Origin: Chloroflexota bacterium
GTDB taxonomy: Bacteria > Chloroflexota > Anaerolineae > 4572-78
Direction of reading: 5' to 3'
NCBI GenBank assembly: GCA_024278015.1
Contig: JAJRUC010000096.1
Location: 1-9,604, forward strand
DNA: 9,604 bases
The position numbers were made by a program, and so were the translations under genes. Numbering within the stretch: the first letter of the stretch is position 1; every line of letters begins with the position of its first letter. The notes beneath the pieces are model-generated. The model was not told where the DNA came from. It saw only the letters and a program-made list of their open reading frames with translations, and searched no databases. Shown piece after piece: positions 1-6,072 of this stretch.

Positions 1-1
1 A

Positions 2-238
2 ACCCGCCGCGCCCTGCAAAACCTGCAAGCCGTGCTGGAAGCCGCCGGCGCCGGGCTTGATTCGGTGCTGAAAACCACCGTCTTTTTGCAGAACATCGGC
101 GAGTTTGCCGCCATGAACGTTGTGTGCGCTCATTGTTTTTCCGAAAACCCGCCCGCCCGCAGCGCGGTGCAGGTGGCCGCCCTGCCCCTGGGGGCGCGGG
201 TAGAAATCGAAGCGGTGGCCTTGCTGAAAAACGGATAA
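2..238 (+). CDS. ridA: RidA/YjgF family enamine/imine deaminase, 3' part only
   Basis: This is the C-terminal 78 residues of a Rid-family protein, open at the left window edge; the whole family is normally about 125-130 residues. RidA proteins are small cytosolic trimers that hydrolyse reactive enamines/imines such as 2-aminoacrylate, protecting PLP enzymes. Visible hallmarks are the segment VFLQNIGEFAAMN, the NPPARS motif carrying the conserved Arg that binds the substrate carboxylate, and the terminal VEIEAVAL strand with its conserved Glu. The usual YAxYF stretch is replaced here by CAHCF, which puts two Cys around a His. The stop is 118 nt before aroA, separated by a hairpin repeat, so co-transcription with the aro genes is possible but not shown. 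The fold resembles AroH-type chorismate mutase, but the motifs are those of RidA. The specific Rid subfamily cannot be fixed from the fragment. Confidence 0.9.
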   Translation, partial: TRRALQNLQAVLEAAGAGLDSVLKTTVFLQNIGEFAAMNVVCAHCFSENPPARSAVQVAALPLGARVEIEAVALLKNG

Positions 239-275
239 TGTTGTACGCGACGACACTGAGCATGAAAATTAACAG

Positions 276-337
276 ACCCCCACCCGTTGCCTGCGGCGAC
301 CGCTTCGCGTCCCTCTGTCAGGGGGAGGGTCGGGGGT
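276..337. repeat. C-rich/G-rich imperfect inverted repeat upstream of aroA
   Basis: The left arm (276-285, A, five C, A, three C) pairs with the right arm (327-337, three G, T, C, five G, T), leaving one bulged C at 331. The 41-nt interior contains a small CCCT/AGGG hairpin (311-314 with 320-323). It fills much of the 118-nt gap between ridA and aroA and ends 7 nt before the aroA ribosome-binding site. No T-run directly follows a compact stem, so it is not a canonical intrinsic terminator. It resembles the second C/G-rich hairpin at 5556-5600 and is probably a dispersed genomic repeat that could fold in the mRNA leader. I see no convincing promoter in this gap. Confidence 0.55.
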
Positions 338-344
338 TATTTTT

Positions 345-351
345 GAGGGAG
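345..351 (+). promoter_or_regulatory. Ribosome-binding site of aroA
   Basis: GAGGGAG lies 5 nt before the ATG at 357. It supports that start, which also gives the N-terminus expected for EPSP synthase, with PGDKSISHR at residues 18-26. Confidence 0.7.
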
Positions 352-356
352 TTTCT

Positions 357-1667
357 ATGCGTATTTCCATTTCCCCTTCAAGTGGTTTAAGCGGCTCAAT
401 CATCGTCCCCGGCGATAAATCAATCTCGCATCGGGTGGTGATGATGAGCGCCCTGGCAGACGGCGTGTCCAGATTGCAAAACTGGCTGCCCGCCGGCGAT
501 TGTCACGCCACCCTCAATGCCATGCGCACCCTGGGCGTTCATATCGACTTTACCGCCAAAAATGAAACGCAAGCCGATTTGGTGGTTCGTGGCGTGGGCT
601 TGCATGGCTTGAAAGCGCCCATGCATCCGCTGGGCTGCTGGGGTTCCGGCACAACGATGCGCTTGCTGGCCGGTATTTTGGCCGGCCAACCCTTTGAATC
701 CACGCTGGACGGCCACGAAGGCTTGCGCCGCCGCCCCATGCTGCGCGTAGCCACCCCCCTCCAAAAAATGGGAGCCACCGTTAAAACCACCGAAGGCCGC
801 CCGCCCCTGACCATCAAGGGGGGAAACCTGACCGGCATCGACTACACTATGCCCATTGCCAGCGGGCAGGTAAAAAGCGCCATTCTGCTGGCCGGGTTGT
901 TTGCCGCCGGCGAAACCGTCGTCCGGCAGCCCGGCCCGGCCCGCGACCACACCGAAAACATGCTTCGCGCCCAGGGCGCGCCGATTGTGTCTACAGGCAA
1001 CACCATCCGCCTGACCCCGCCCACCCAGGCCCTTGCGCCGCTGGATGCCGCCATTCCCGGCGATTTCTCGTCGGCGGCCTTTCCGCTGGTGGCCGCCCTG
1101 CTGGTGCCGGGCAGCCGGGTGACCATTCAAGGCGTGAACATGAACCCCACCCGCACCGGCTTGCTGGAAGTTTTGCAGGCAATGCAGGCTGATGTGCAAA
1201 TTTTGAACGAAACGGAAGAGATGGGCGAACCCCTGGCCGATATGGTTGCGCAAACCGGCCCACTCCGGTCGGCGATGGTGAAGGGCAACCTGGTGGTGCG
1301 TATGATAGACGAGTTCCCGATTTTGGCCGTGGCCGCCACCCAGGCCGCCGGTACCACCACTGTTCGGGACGCGGCGGAATTGCGGCTGAAAGAGACGGAC
1401 CGCATTAAAGCCACCGTCGAGGAACTGCGAAAGATGGGGGCGCATCTCATCCCCCATCCCGACGGCTTTGAAGTCCACGGCCCCACCCGCCTGAAAGGGG
1501 GCGTGGTGCAGAGCCACGGCGACCATCGGCTGGCGATGGCCCTGGCTGTGGCCGGCCTGCTGGCCGACGGCCTGACCATTGTGGAAGACGCCGATGTTAT
1601 TGCCGACAGCTACCCCGGCTTTGTCACCATGCTCAGCCGGCTTGGGGCCGAGGTGGTTCTTTCATGA
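357..1667 (+). CDS. aroA: 3-phosphoshikimate 1-carboxyvinyltransferase (EPSP synthase)
   Basis: AroA transfers the enolpyruvyl group of PEP to shikimate 3-phosphate, the sixth shikimate step, in the cytosol. The 436 residues are a normal length. Landmarks in order: PGDKSISHR (18-26, with the PEP/S3P-binding Lys21); GSGTTMRLLAG (96-106); the RPM..V..PL..MGA stretch; SGQVKSAILLAGL (S3P binding); GDFSSAAFPL; DEFPILAVAA with the catalytic Asp; LRLKETDR with the catalytic Glu; GDHRLAMA; and DSYPGF near the end. The GTTMRLL form (no Pro after Arg) resembles Gram-positive/class II-like enzymes more than the E. coli type. One oddity: where most enzymes read GN(S/A)GT, this one reads Trp95-Gly96-Ser97-Gly98-Thr99, so the conserved Asn is Gly. 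The gene overlaps aroE by 4 nt (ATGA), which implies translational coupling. Confidence 0.97.
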   Translation: MRISISPSSGLSGSIIVPGDKSISHRVVMMSALADGVSRLQNWLPAGDCHATLNAMRTLGVHIDFTAKNETQADLVVRGVGLHGLKAPMHPLGCWGSGTTMRLLAGILAGQPFESTLDGHEGLRRRPMLRVATPLQKMGATVKTTEGRPPLTIKGGNLTGIDYTMPIASGQVKSAILLAGLFAAGETVVRQPGPARDHTENMLRAQGAPIVSTGNTIRLTPPTQALAPLDAAIPGDFSSAAFPLVAALLVPGSRVTIQGVNMNPTRTGLLEVLQAMQADVQILNETEEMGEPLADMVAQTGPLRSAMVKGNLVVRMIDEFPILAVAATQAAGTTTVRDAAELRLKETDRIKATVEELRKMGAHLIPHPDGFEVHGPTRLKGGVVQSHGDHRLAMALAVAGLLADGLTIVEDADVIADSYPGFVTMLSRLGAEVVLS

Positions 1668-2560
1668 TTCAACTGAACGGCTTCACCAAAGTGGTGGGTA
1701 TTCTGGGCTGGCCCGTCGAACACACCCTCAGCCCTGTTATGCACGGCATAGCCTTTTCCAACCTGAATTTGAACTGGACGTATATACCCCTGCCCCTGCC
1801 CCCGGAGCGCGTAAAAGATGCCGTCAGAAGTTTGCACACCCTCAATTTTGTGGGGGCCAATGTTACTGTGCCCCACAAACAGGCCATTATGCGTTATCTG
1901 GATGAAATTGACCCCACGGCCCAAAATATCGGCGCGGTCAACACCATTTTGCTGAAGGGCGGCAAAAGTTACGGCTACAACACCGATGGCTACGGCATTT
2001 TGCGCGCGCTGCTGGAAGTGGGCTTTGAGCCGCAGGGCGCTCGCTGTTTGATGCTGGGCGCGGGCGGAGCTTCACGGGCGGCGGTGTACAGCCTGGCCGC
2101 CGCCGGGGCCAGTACCATCGCCGTTTATAACAGAACCGTGGAACGGGCCGCCTTTCTGGTAGACGACCTGCGTCTGGCCTTTCCGCACATTACCTTCTCT
2201 TTCGAGGCCCTGACGCCCGAAACGTTGACGGCGGTCAACCATCACTGCGACCTGGTGGTCAATACCACTTCGCTGGGCATGTTCCCCCACGAAGAAACTA
2301 CCCCCTGGCCCGAAGACGTTCCCCTGCCGGAAAACGCCGTCATTTGCGACCTGGTCTATAATCCGCTCAAAACAAAATTCTTGCAGCAAGCCGAAACTGC
2401 CGGTTTGCGCGGCGTGGACGGTGTGGGTATGCTCATCTACCAGGGCGCGGAGGCTTTCAGAATTTGGACCGGGCACGAAGCGCCCGCCGCCTTGATGCGC
2501 CAGGCTGTTTTGGCCGAACTGGCTACTCGCCAGAAAATGATGATTATGCACGAAATGTAA
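1664..2560 (+). CDS. aroE: Shikimate dehydrogenase (NADP+)
   Basis: AroE reversibly reduces 3-dehydroshikimate to shikimate with NADPH. The 298 residues are slightly longer than many family members. The substrate half has GWPVEHTLSP (15-24; Ser23 corresponds to a shikimate-binding Ser, while the other usual Ser is Thr21), NVTVPHK (66-72, catalytic Lys72) and NTDGYG with catalytic Asp108. The nucleotide half has the GAGGASR loop (132-138) and NRT (156-158), a signature that favours NADP over NAD. NTTSLGM, DLVYNP and the C-terminal GxxMLIYQGAEAFRIWTG block complete the family pattern. The ATG overlaps the aroA stop as ATGA. Quinate/shikimate dehydrogenase (YdiB) is the main alternative, but the NRT motif and placement within an aro cluster favour AroE. 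Confidence 0.96.
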   Translation: MIQLNGFTKVVGILGWPVEHTLSPVMHGIAFSNLNLNWTYIPLPLPPERVKDAVRSLHTLNFVGANVTVPHKQAIMRYLDEIDPTAQNIGAVNTILLKGGKSYGYNTDGYGILRALLEVGFEPQGARCLMLGAGGASRAAVYSLAAAGASTIAVYNRTVERAAFLVDDLRLAFPHITFSFEALTPETLTAVNHHCDLVVNTTSLGMFPHEETTPWPEDVPLPENAVICDLVYNPLKTKFLQQAETAGLRGVDGVGMLIYQGAEAFRIWTGHEAPAALMRQAVLAELATRQKMMIMHEM

Positions 2561-2568
2561 ATGCCGTC

Positions 2569-2598
2569 AGTAGGGGCACGATGTATCGTGCCCCTACT
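2569..2598. repeat. 14-bp-arm palindrome between aroE and aroC
   Basis: The arms at 2569-2582 and 2585-2598 are perfectly complementary over 14 bp with only a GT between them. Outer ends read AGTAGGGGC and GCCCCTACT, and the inner part is ACGAT/ATCGT. It begins 8 nt after the aroE stop and ends 20 nt before the aroC ribosome-binding site. There is no downstream T-run, so a rho-independent terminator is not indicated. It shares its outer ends with the palindrome at 3914-3941 but has a different centre. It is probably a dispersed REP-like or non-autonomous element, and in RNA would form a very stable hairpin between aroE and aroC. Confidence 0.85.
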
Positions 2599-2617
2599 AC
2601 CATTGACCGCTATCTTC

Positions 2618-2624
2618 AGAGGAG
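2618..2624 (+). promoter_or_regulatory. Ribosome-binding site of aroC
   Basis: AGAGGAG sits 9 nt before the ATG at 2634, just downstream of the palindrome, and supports independent translation initiation of aroC. Confidence 0.7.
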
Positions 2625-2633
2625 TTTAACCCT

Positions 2634-3875
2634 ATGGAAATACTGGGCGGCCCGATTTTCGGCGTGGCCGGGGCCGGCGAATCGCACGGGCCGGGCGTGA
2701 CCACCATTGTGTTCGGCTGCCCGCCGGGGTTCCGCCTTTCTCGTGAGGCCGTGCAAACTTGCCTGAACCGTCGTCGTCCGGGGGGCAACAAACATGGCAC
2801 CCCCCGCCGCGAGGCCGACCAGGTTGTCTTTCTATCCGGCTTGTACAGCGAAGACGCCGGCCGGCTGTTGGCCGGGCCGGAAATTGAAATCAGCGCCGAA
2901 ACGGGCGCAATCCGCACCCAAACCTGCGCCGAAGGGCTGACCACCGGCGAGCCGATTGCCGCCCTCGTCCTGTCTGCCGCCAAAAAACCGGGGCACTACA
3001 ACCAGTTTGCCGGCTTGCAAGGCGCAGTGCGGCCCGGCCACACCGATTTGGTCAAATTCCACCAATCGAAGGGCTTTGCGGATGTGCGCGGCGGGGGGCG
3101 TTCCAGCTATCGGGCCACCATTTCCGATGTGATTGGCGGCTCCATTGCCCGCCTGTTTCTGGCCCAAACTTTCGGCGCGGCGTTCCTTTCGGCGATAGTG
3201 CAGGTGGGGCCGTTGAAAACAGACTGCACCCTGGCCGCAACGCTGGCCGCCCATTCGCGTAATCAACAGATTTCTACCGAGGCCATCGCCGCCATAGAAG
3301 GCCAACTGGCCGCCGCCGAAATTCCGGCCCTTGACCCCGATTTTGCCCGCCGGGCCGCCGCGCTCATCAAGGAAACCCGCTTGCAGGGTAATTCGCTGGG
3401 GGCGATGGTGGAGGTTGTGGCCGTCAATATCCCCGCGCTGGCGGGCGACCCCCTTTACAATAGCCTGAAACTGCGGTTGATGGGCGTGTTGGGCGGCCTG
3501 CACGCCGCCCAATCGTGCGAAGTGGGCGACGGTCTGGCCGTGGTGGGCCGCACCGGCTCTGAAAATAACGACCCCATCCGCCGCGACGGCTATCAAACCA
3601 ACCACCACGGCGGCCTGATTGGGGGCATCACCACCGGCTCGCCGCTGGTCTTTCGGGTGGGTTTTAAACCGACTTCCACCATTAACAAGCTCCAGCAATC
3701 CGTCAGAAAAAATCTGGAAGAGATTGATTTTCAGCTAAAAAAAGGGCGGCACGACCCCTGCGTGGGCGTGCGGGCGGGCATCACCCTGGAATCTCGCATG
3801 GCGATTGAGGTGCTGAACGCCGTATTGATGCACCAGACCCGCCAAATTCGGCCCGAAAGCCACCGCCTTTTTTGA
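2634..3875 (+). CDS. aroC: Chorismate synthase, long form with internal insertion
   Basis: AroC eliminates phosphate from EPSP to give chorismate, using reduced FMN, the last shikimate step. Family landmarks: AGAGESHGPG near the N-terminus (catalytic His18); RRRPGG (46-51); RREADQV (58-64); RPGHTD (133-138, catalytic His136); RGGGRSS (152-158); GSENND; GGITTGSPLVFRVGFKPTSTI; and GRHDPC near the C-terminus. At 413 residues it is longer than the usual 350-390. Much of the excess lies at about 72-101, between the LSG block and TTGEPI, where canonical enzymes have only a short link. The family motif ARET after GGGRSS reads YRAT here, and the KDY region reads KKPGHY. Catalytic His residues are kept, so activity is expected. 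It is flanked on both sides by palindromes of one family, 2569-2598 and 3914-3941. Confidence 0.94.
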   Translation: MEILGGPIFGVAGAGESHGPGVTTIVFGCPPGFRLSREAVQTCLNRRRPGGNKHGTPRREADQVVFLSGLYSEDAGRLLAGPEIEISAETGAIRTQTCAEGLTTGEPIAALVLSAAKKPGHYNQFAGLQGAVRPGHTDLVKFHQSKGFADVRGGGRSSYRATISDVIGGSIARLFLAQTFGAAFLSAIVQVGPLKTDCTLAATLAAHSRNQQISTEAIAAIEGQLAAAEIPALDPDFARRAAALIKETRLQGNSLGAMVEVVAVNIPALAGDPLYNSLKLRLMGVLGGLHAAQSCEVGDGLAVVGRTGSENNDPIRRDGYQTNHHGGLIGGITTGSPLVFRVGFKPTSTINKLQQSVRKNLEEIDFQLKKGRHDPCVGVRAGITLESRMAIEVLNAVLMHQTRQIRPESHRLF

Positions 3876-3878
3876 AAC

Positions 3879-3893
3879 GGCGCTGTCTGCGCC
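3879..3893 (+). terminator. Small GC hairpin just after aroC (weak terminator candidate)
   Basis: GGCGC (3879-3883) pairs with GCGCC (3889-3893) around a 5-nt loop, 3 nt after the aroC stop. Only three T residues follow closely, so termination would be weak at best; it may only protect the mRNA 3' end. Confidence 0.25.
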
Positions 3894-3913
3894 CTTTGCG
3901 TACAACGTATCTC

Positions 3914-3941
3914 GTAGGGACGGCTCGCGAGCCGCCCCTAC
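3914..3941. repeat. 14-bp-arm palindrome between aroC and aroK
   Basis: The arms at 3914-3927 and 3928-3941 are complementary at 13 of 14 positions, with no spacer at the centre; the single mismatch is A3920 opposite C3935. The outer ends GTAGGG and CCCCTAC match those of the palindrome at 2569-2598, while the centre is CGGCTCG/CGAGCCG instead of ACGAT/ATCGT. Conserved ends with an exchanged but still self-complementary centre suggest one repeat family evolving by compensatory change. An AT-rich stretch follows (3946-3960), but no T-run abuts the stem as in a standard terminator. Confidence 0.8.
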
Positions 3942-3974
3942 CTACTAATAAAAAATTATTATCGACACGACGCC

Positions 3975-4499
3975 ATGCAAAATATTGTTTTAACCGGATT
4001 TATGGGCACAGGCAAGTCAACCGTGGGGCAAGAACTGGCCCGCCGACTTGACTGGCCCTTTATAGATATGGATACTCTCGTAGAAGCGCGGCAGGAAATG
4101 CCCATTCGCCGGATATTTGAAACGCGCGGCGAAGCGCACTTTCGGCGGCTGGAGCGCGATTTGTGCCGCGAAGTGGCCGGCCTGACCCGGCGCGTCATCG
4201 CCACCGGCGGCGGCGCGCTGATTGACCCGGCCAACCTGCGCGTCATGTCGGCGGATAATCTGGTCATCTGCCTGGACTGTCGCCCGGAGGCGCTGTGGCA
4301 GCGCCTGGCCGCCGACAGCGCCCGGCCCATGCTTGATGCGGCAGACAGGAAAGCGCGTCTCCTTTCACTGCTGGCCGCCCGCACGCCCGCTTACGCCCGC
4401 ATCAAACGGCACATCGATGTCAGCGAGCGGCCCGCGCAGGCCATTGCGGCTGAAATCGTCACCTTGTTTGGAGAAATTTATGGAGACTATCCCGGTTAA
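3975..4499 (+). CDS. aroK: Shikimate kinase
   Basis: AroK phosphorylates shikimate at the 3-OH with ATP. The 174 residues match the family length. The Walker A loop is GFMGTGKST (8-16). The shikimate-binding set is visible: DMD (31-33), Arg57 in FRRLE, the GGG at 78-80, and Arg136 in ARTPAY. The lid Arg is Arg117 in ARPML. The start is placed at the ATG that puts the P-loop at residue 8, as usual. No Shine-Dalgarno sequence is evident in the AT-rich region before it (ATTATCGACACGACGCC), which is unlike aroA, aroC, aroB and aroQ. The 3' end overlaps aroB by 20 nt in another frame, so the two are probably translated together. Whether the symbol should be aroK or aroL cannot be told; aroK is the default for single-copy genes. 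Confidence 0.96.
   Translation: MQNIVLTGFMGTGKSTVGQELARRLDWPFIDMDTLVEARQEMPIRRIFETRGEAHFRRLERDLCREVAGLTRRVIATGGGALIDPANLRVMSADNLVICLDCRPEALWQRLAADSARPMLDAADRKARLLSLLAARTPAYARIKRHIDVSERPAQAIAAEIVTLFGEIYGDYPG
4470..4473 (+). promoter_or_regulatory. Ribosome-binding site of aroB inside aroK
   Basis: GGAG lies 6 nt before the ATG at 4480. The open frame extends upstream to an ATG at 4222, but this site and the family N-terminus fix the aroB start at 4480, inside the last codons of aroK. Confidence 0.65.
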
Positions 4500-5529
4500 A
4501 TATCCCGGCGGAGAATACCCCGTCTGTTGGGGCGAAACCATTTTGCCGGACGCGGGCCGCCTGTTACGCGCCGCCGGCTTTGGGGGCGCGTGCGCCGTGG
4601 TCACCAATCCCGTGGTGGGGGGGCATTACGCCCAACCCGTCCTCAAAAGCCTGACCGACCACGGCTTTCAACCCGCCCTGTGCGAAATTCCCGATGGCGA
4701 AGCCCACAAAACGCTTCAGACCGTCGCCGGGTTGTACGACCAGTTCTTTGCCGCCGGCCTCGACAGAAAGAGCCTGGTGTTATCCCTGGGCGGCGGCGTG
4801 GTGGGCGACCAGGCCGGATTTGCGGCGGCCACCTATTTGCGGGGCGTGCCCTTTGTGCAAATTCCCACCTCGCTGTTGGCGATGGTTGATGCCGGCGTGG
4901 GCGGCAAAACCGGCGTTGACCTGCCGCAGGGTAAAAATCTGGTGGGCGCGTTTAAACAGCCGCGCATGGTCATTGTTGATGCCGCCACCCTGGCCACCCT
5001 GCCCGGCCCGGAGTTTCGCTCCGGCCTGGCCGAAGCGCTGAAACACGGTATCATTGCCGACCCGGCCCTGTTTGAGGCCATGCAGCAGGGCGCGCTCCCT
5101 TTGCCCAAAATGATTGCCGCCGCCATTCAGGTGAAGGTTGATATTGTGCAGGCCGACCCCTTTGAGCGCGGGCGACGGGCGGTGCTGAATTTGGGGCACA
5201 CCTTCGGGCACGCCTTTGAGAAGCTCTCCGGGTTTCAATTGCGACACGGCGAGGGCGTCGCCATCGGCATGGCTTGCGCGGCCCGGCTGGCGGCCAATTT
5301 GGGGCATTGCGCCCCCGCCGTTGCCGACCAAATCATTTCGGCCATCGACTTTTTGGGCCTGCCCACTGCCCTGCCCGACCACGAGCCGGTTGCGGTGTGG
5401 CAGGCTATGGGCGCGGACAAAAAGAAAGAGGCCGGTCAGTTGCGCTTTATCCTGCCCACAGCCATCGGTCAGGTTGATATTTTTACCGATGTACCGCAAG
5501 CGGCTGTCATTGAAGTGTTGACGAAATGA
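4480..5529 (+). CDS. aroB: 3-dehydroquinate synthase
   Basis: AroB converts DAHP to 3-dehydroquinate, the second shikimate step, using NAD+ and a divalent metal (Zn/Co). The 349 residues are close to the usual 350-370. Visible are PDGEAHKT (71-78), the NAD-binding SLGGGVVGDQAGFAAATYLRG region (from 102), IPTSLLAMVDAGVGGKTGV (from 128), the KNLVGAF block, GLAEALKHG with metal ligand Glu185, and LGHTFGHAFE followed by RHGEGVAIGM. His240, His244 and His256 have the same spacing as His271, His275 and His287 of the Aspergillus nidulans enzyme, in which the first and third bind metal. An upstream in-frame ATG at 4222 would add 86 residues translated from an aroK shadow frame, without family character, so it was not used. 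The gene overlaps aroK by 20 nt. Confidence 0.96.
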   Translation: METIPVKYPGGEYPVCWGETILPDAGRLLRAAGFGGACAVVTNPVVGGHYAQPVLKSLTDHGFQPALCEIPDGEAHKTLQTVAGLYDQFFAAGLDRKSLVLSLGGGVVGDQAGFAAATYLRGVPFVQIPTSLLAMVDAGVGGKTGVDLPQGKNLVGAFKQPRMVIVDAATLATLPGPEFRSGLAEALKHGIIADPALFEAMQQGALPLPKMIAAAIQVKVDIVQADPFERGRRAVLNLGHTFGHAFEKLSGFQLRHGEGVAIGMACAARLAANLGHCAPAVADQIISAIDFLGLPTALPDHEPVAVWQAMGADKKKEAGQLRFILPTAIGQVDIFTDVPQAAVIEVLTK

Positions 5530-5555
5530 TGGCAGTTTTTTACTACAATTGTCCC

Positions 5556-5600
5556 CCTCCCCGCCTCACCCTTCCCTGCCGGGGATGGGGTAGGGGGAGG
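5556..5600. repeat. C-rich/G-rich imperfect inverted repeat upstream of aroQ
   Basis: CCTCCCC (5556-5562) pairs with GGGGAGG (5594-5600). The pairing continues inward after a mismatch and a bulge (5565-5571 with 5588-5593), giving a long imperfect hairpin. It occupies the centre of the 102-nt aroB-aroQ gap. Like the element at 276-337, one strand is almost all pyrimidine on one side and purine-rich on the other. It is probably the same class of dispersed repeat. TACAAT at 5544-5549 just upstream could be a -10 element for aroQ, but it lacks a well-spaced -35. Confidence 0.55.
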
Positions 5601-5622
5601 ATGGCAGCGTATCGATAAATTT

Positions 5623-5627
5623 GAGGA
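5623..5627 (+). promoter_or_regulatory. Ribosome-binding site of aroQ
   Basis: GAGGA lies 4 nt before the ATG at 5632 and supports that start, which gives the canonical MTKILLLHGPNLNLLG N-terminus. Confidence 0.6.
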
Positions 5628-5631
5628 AACC

Positions 5632-6069
5632 ATGACAAAAATTTTACTGTTGCACGGCCCCAATCTGAATTTGCTGGGCGCGCGCGAGCCGGAAATTTAC
5701 GGCGCGGTCACGCTGGATGAAATTAATCGGCGGCTGACAGCCTTTGCCGAAGCGCGGGGCGTGGAACTGCGGACGGCGCAATCGAACAGCGAAGGAGCGT
5801 TGATTGACGCTCTGCAACAGGCTATGGTCTGGGCCGATGGCGTGGTCTTCAATCCGGGAGCGTACACGCACACCTCGGTGGCCTTAAGAGACGCCATTGC
5901 CGGGAGCGGCCTGCGCGTGGTGGAGGTTCATTTGAGCAACGTCCACGCCCGCGAGTCGTTTCGGGCCAAAAGTTTGCTGGCCCCGGTGTGCGCGGGTCAA
6001 ATCAGCGGCTTCGGCTGGCGAAGTTACCGGCTGGGGCTGGAAGCCTTGTTAGGAGAATTTGAAGAATAG
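5632..6069 (+). CDS. aroQ: Type II 3-dehydroquinate dehydratase
   Basis: AroQ dehydrates 3-dehydroquinate to 3-dehydroshikimate by anti elimination, the third shikimate step; the type II enzyme is a small dodecamer unrelated to AroD. The 145 residues match the family. The expected active-site set is present: GPNLNLLGAREP (9-20) with Arg18, catalytic Tyr23, Asn74 in NPGAYTHTS (74-82), His80, catalytic His100 in EVHLSNVHAR (98-107), and Arg111. These line up one residue before the Mycobacterium tuberculosis numbering (Tyr24, His101). The common QSNHEG motif reads QSNSEG, a substitution also recalled in actinobacterial enzymes (QSDSE). The stop is only 3 nt before the protease gene, suggesting one transcript. 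Confidence 0.97.
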   Translation: MTKILLLHGPNLNLLGAREPEIYGAVTLDEINRRLTAFAEARGVELRTAQSNSEGALIDALQQAMVWADGVVFNPGAYTHTSVALRDAIAGSGLRVVEVHLSNVHARESFRAKSLLAPVCAGQISGFGWRSYRLGLEALLGEFEE

Positions 6070-6072
6070 CCT

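Noticed and set aside
420..1526. Long open frame on the minus strand opposite aroA (368 codons)
   Set aside because: It is a shadow of a GC-rich coding gene: composition is rich in Gly, His and Gln with no domain character, while the + strand encodes an unmistakable EPSP synthase.
2569..2598. Palindrome after aroE as a rho-independent terminator
   Set aside because: The stem is strong but has no T-run after it (the next bases are ACCATTG), and the same type of element recurs at 3914-3941, so it is listed as a repeat.
240..3906. Shared 9-mer GTTGTACGC (240-248) and its complement at 3898-3906, both shortly after a stop codon and before a repeat
   Set aside because: Nine bases shared once within 9.6 kb is close to chance expectation, and there is no further similarity around it.
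4222..4479. Upstream ATG giving aroB an 86-residue N-terminal extension
   Set aside because: The extra residues are a frame shadow of aroK and have no family similarity. GGAG at 4470-4473 supports the start at 4480.
5518..5549. TTGACG (5518-5523) with TACAAT (5544-5549) as an aroQ promoter
   Set aside because: The spacer would be 20 nt, too long for a standard sigma-70 promoter, and the -35 lies within the last codons of aroB. TACAAT alone is insufficient.
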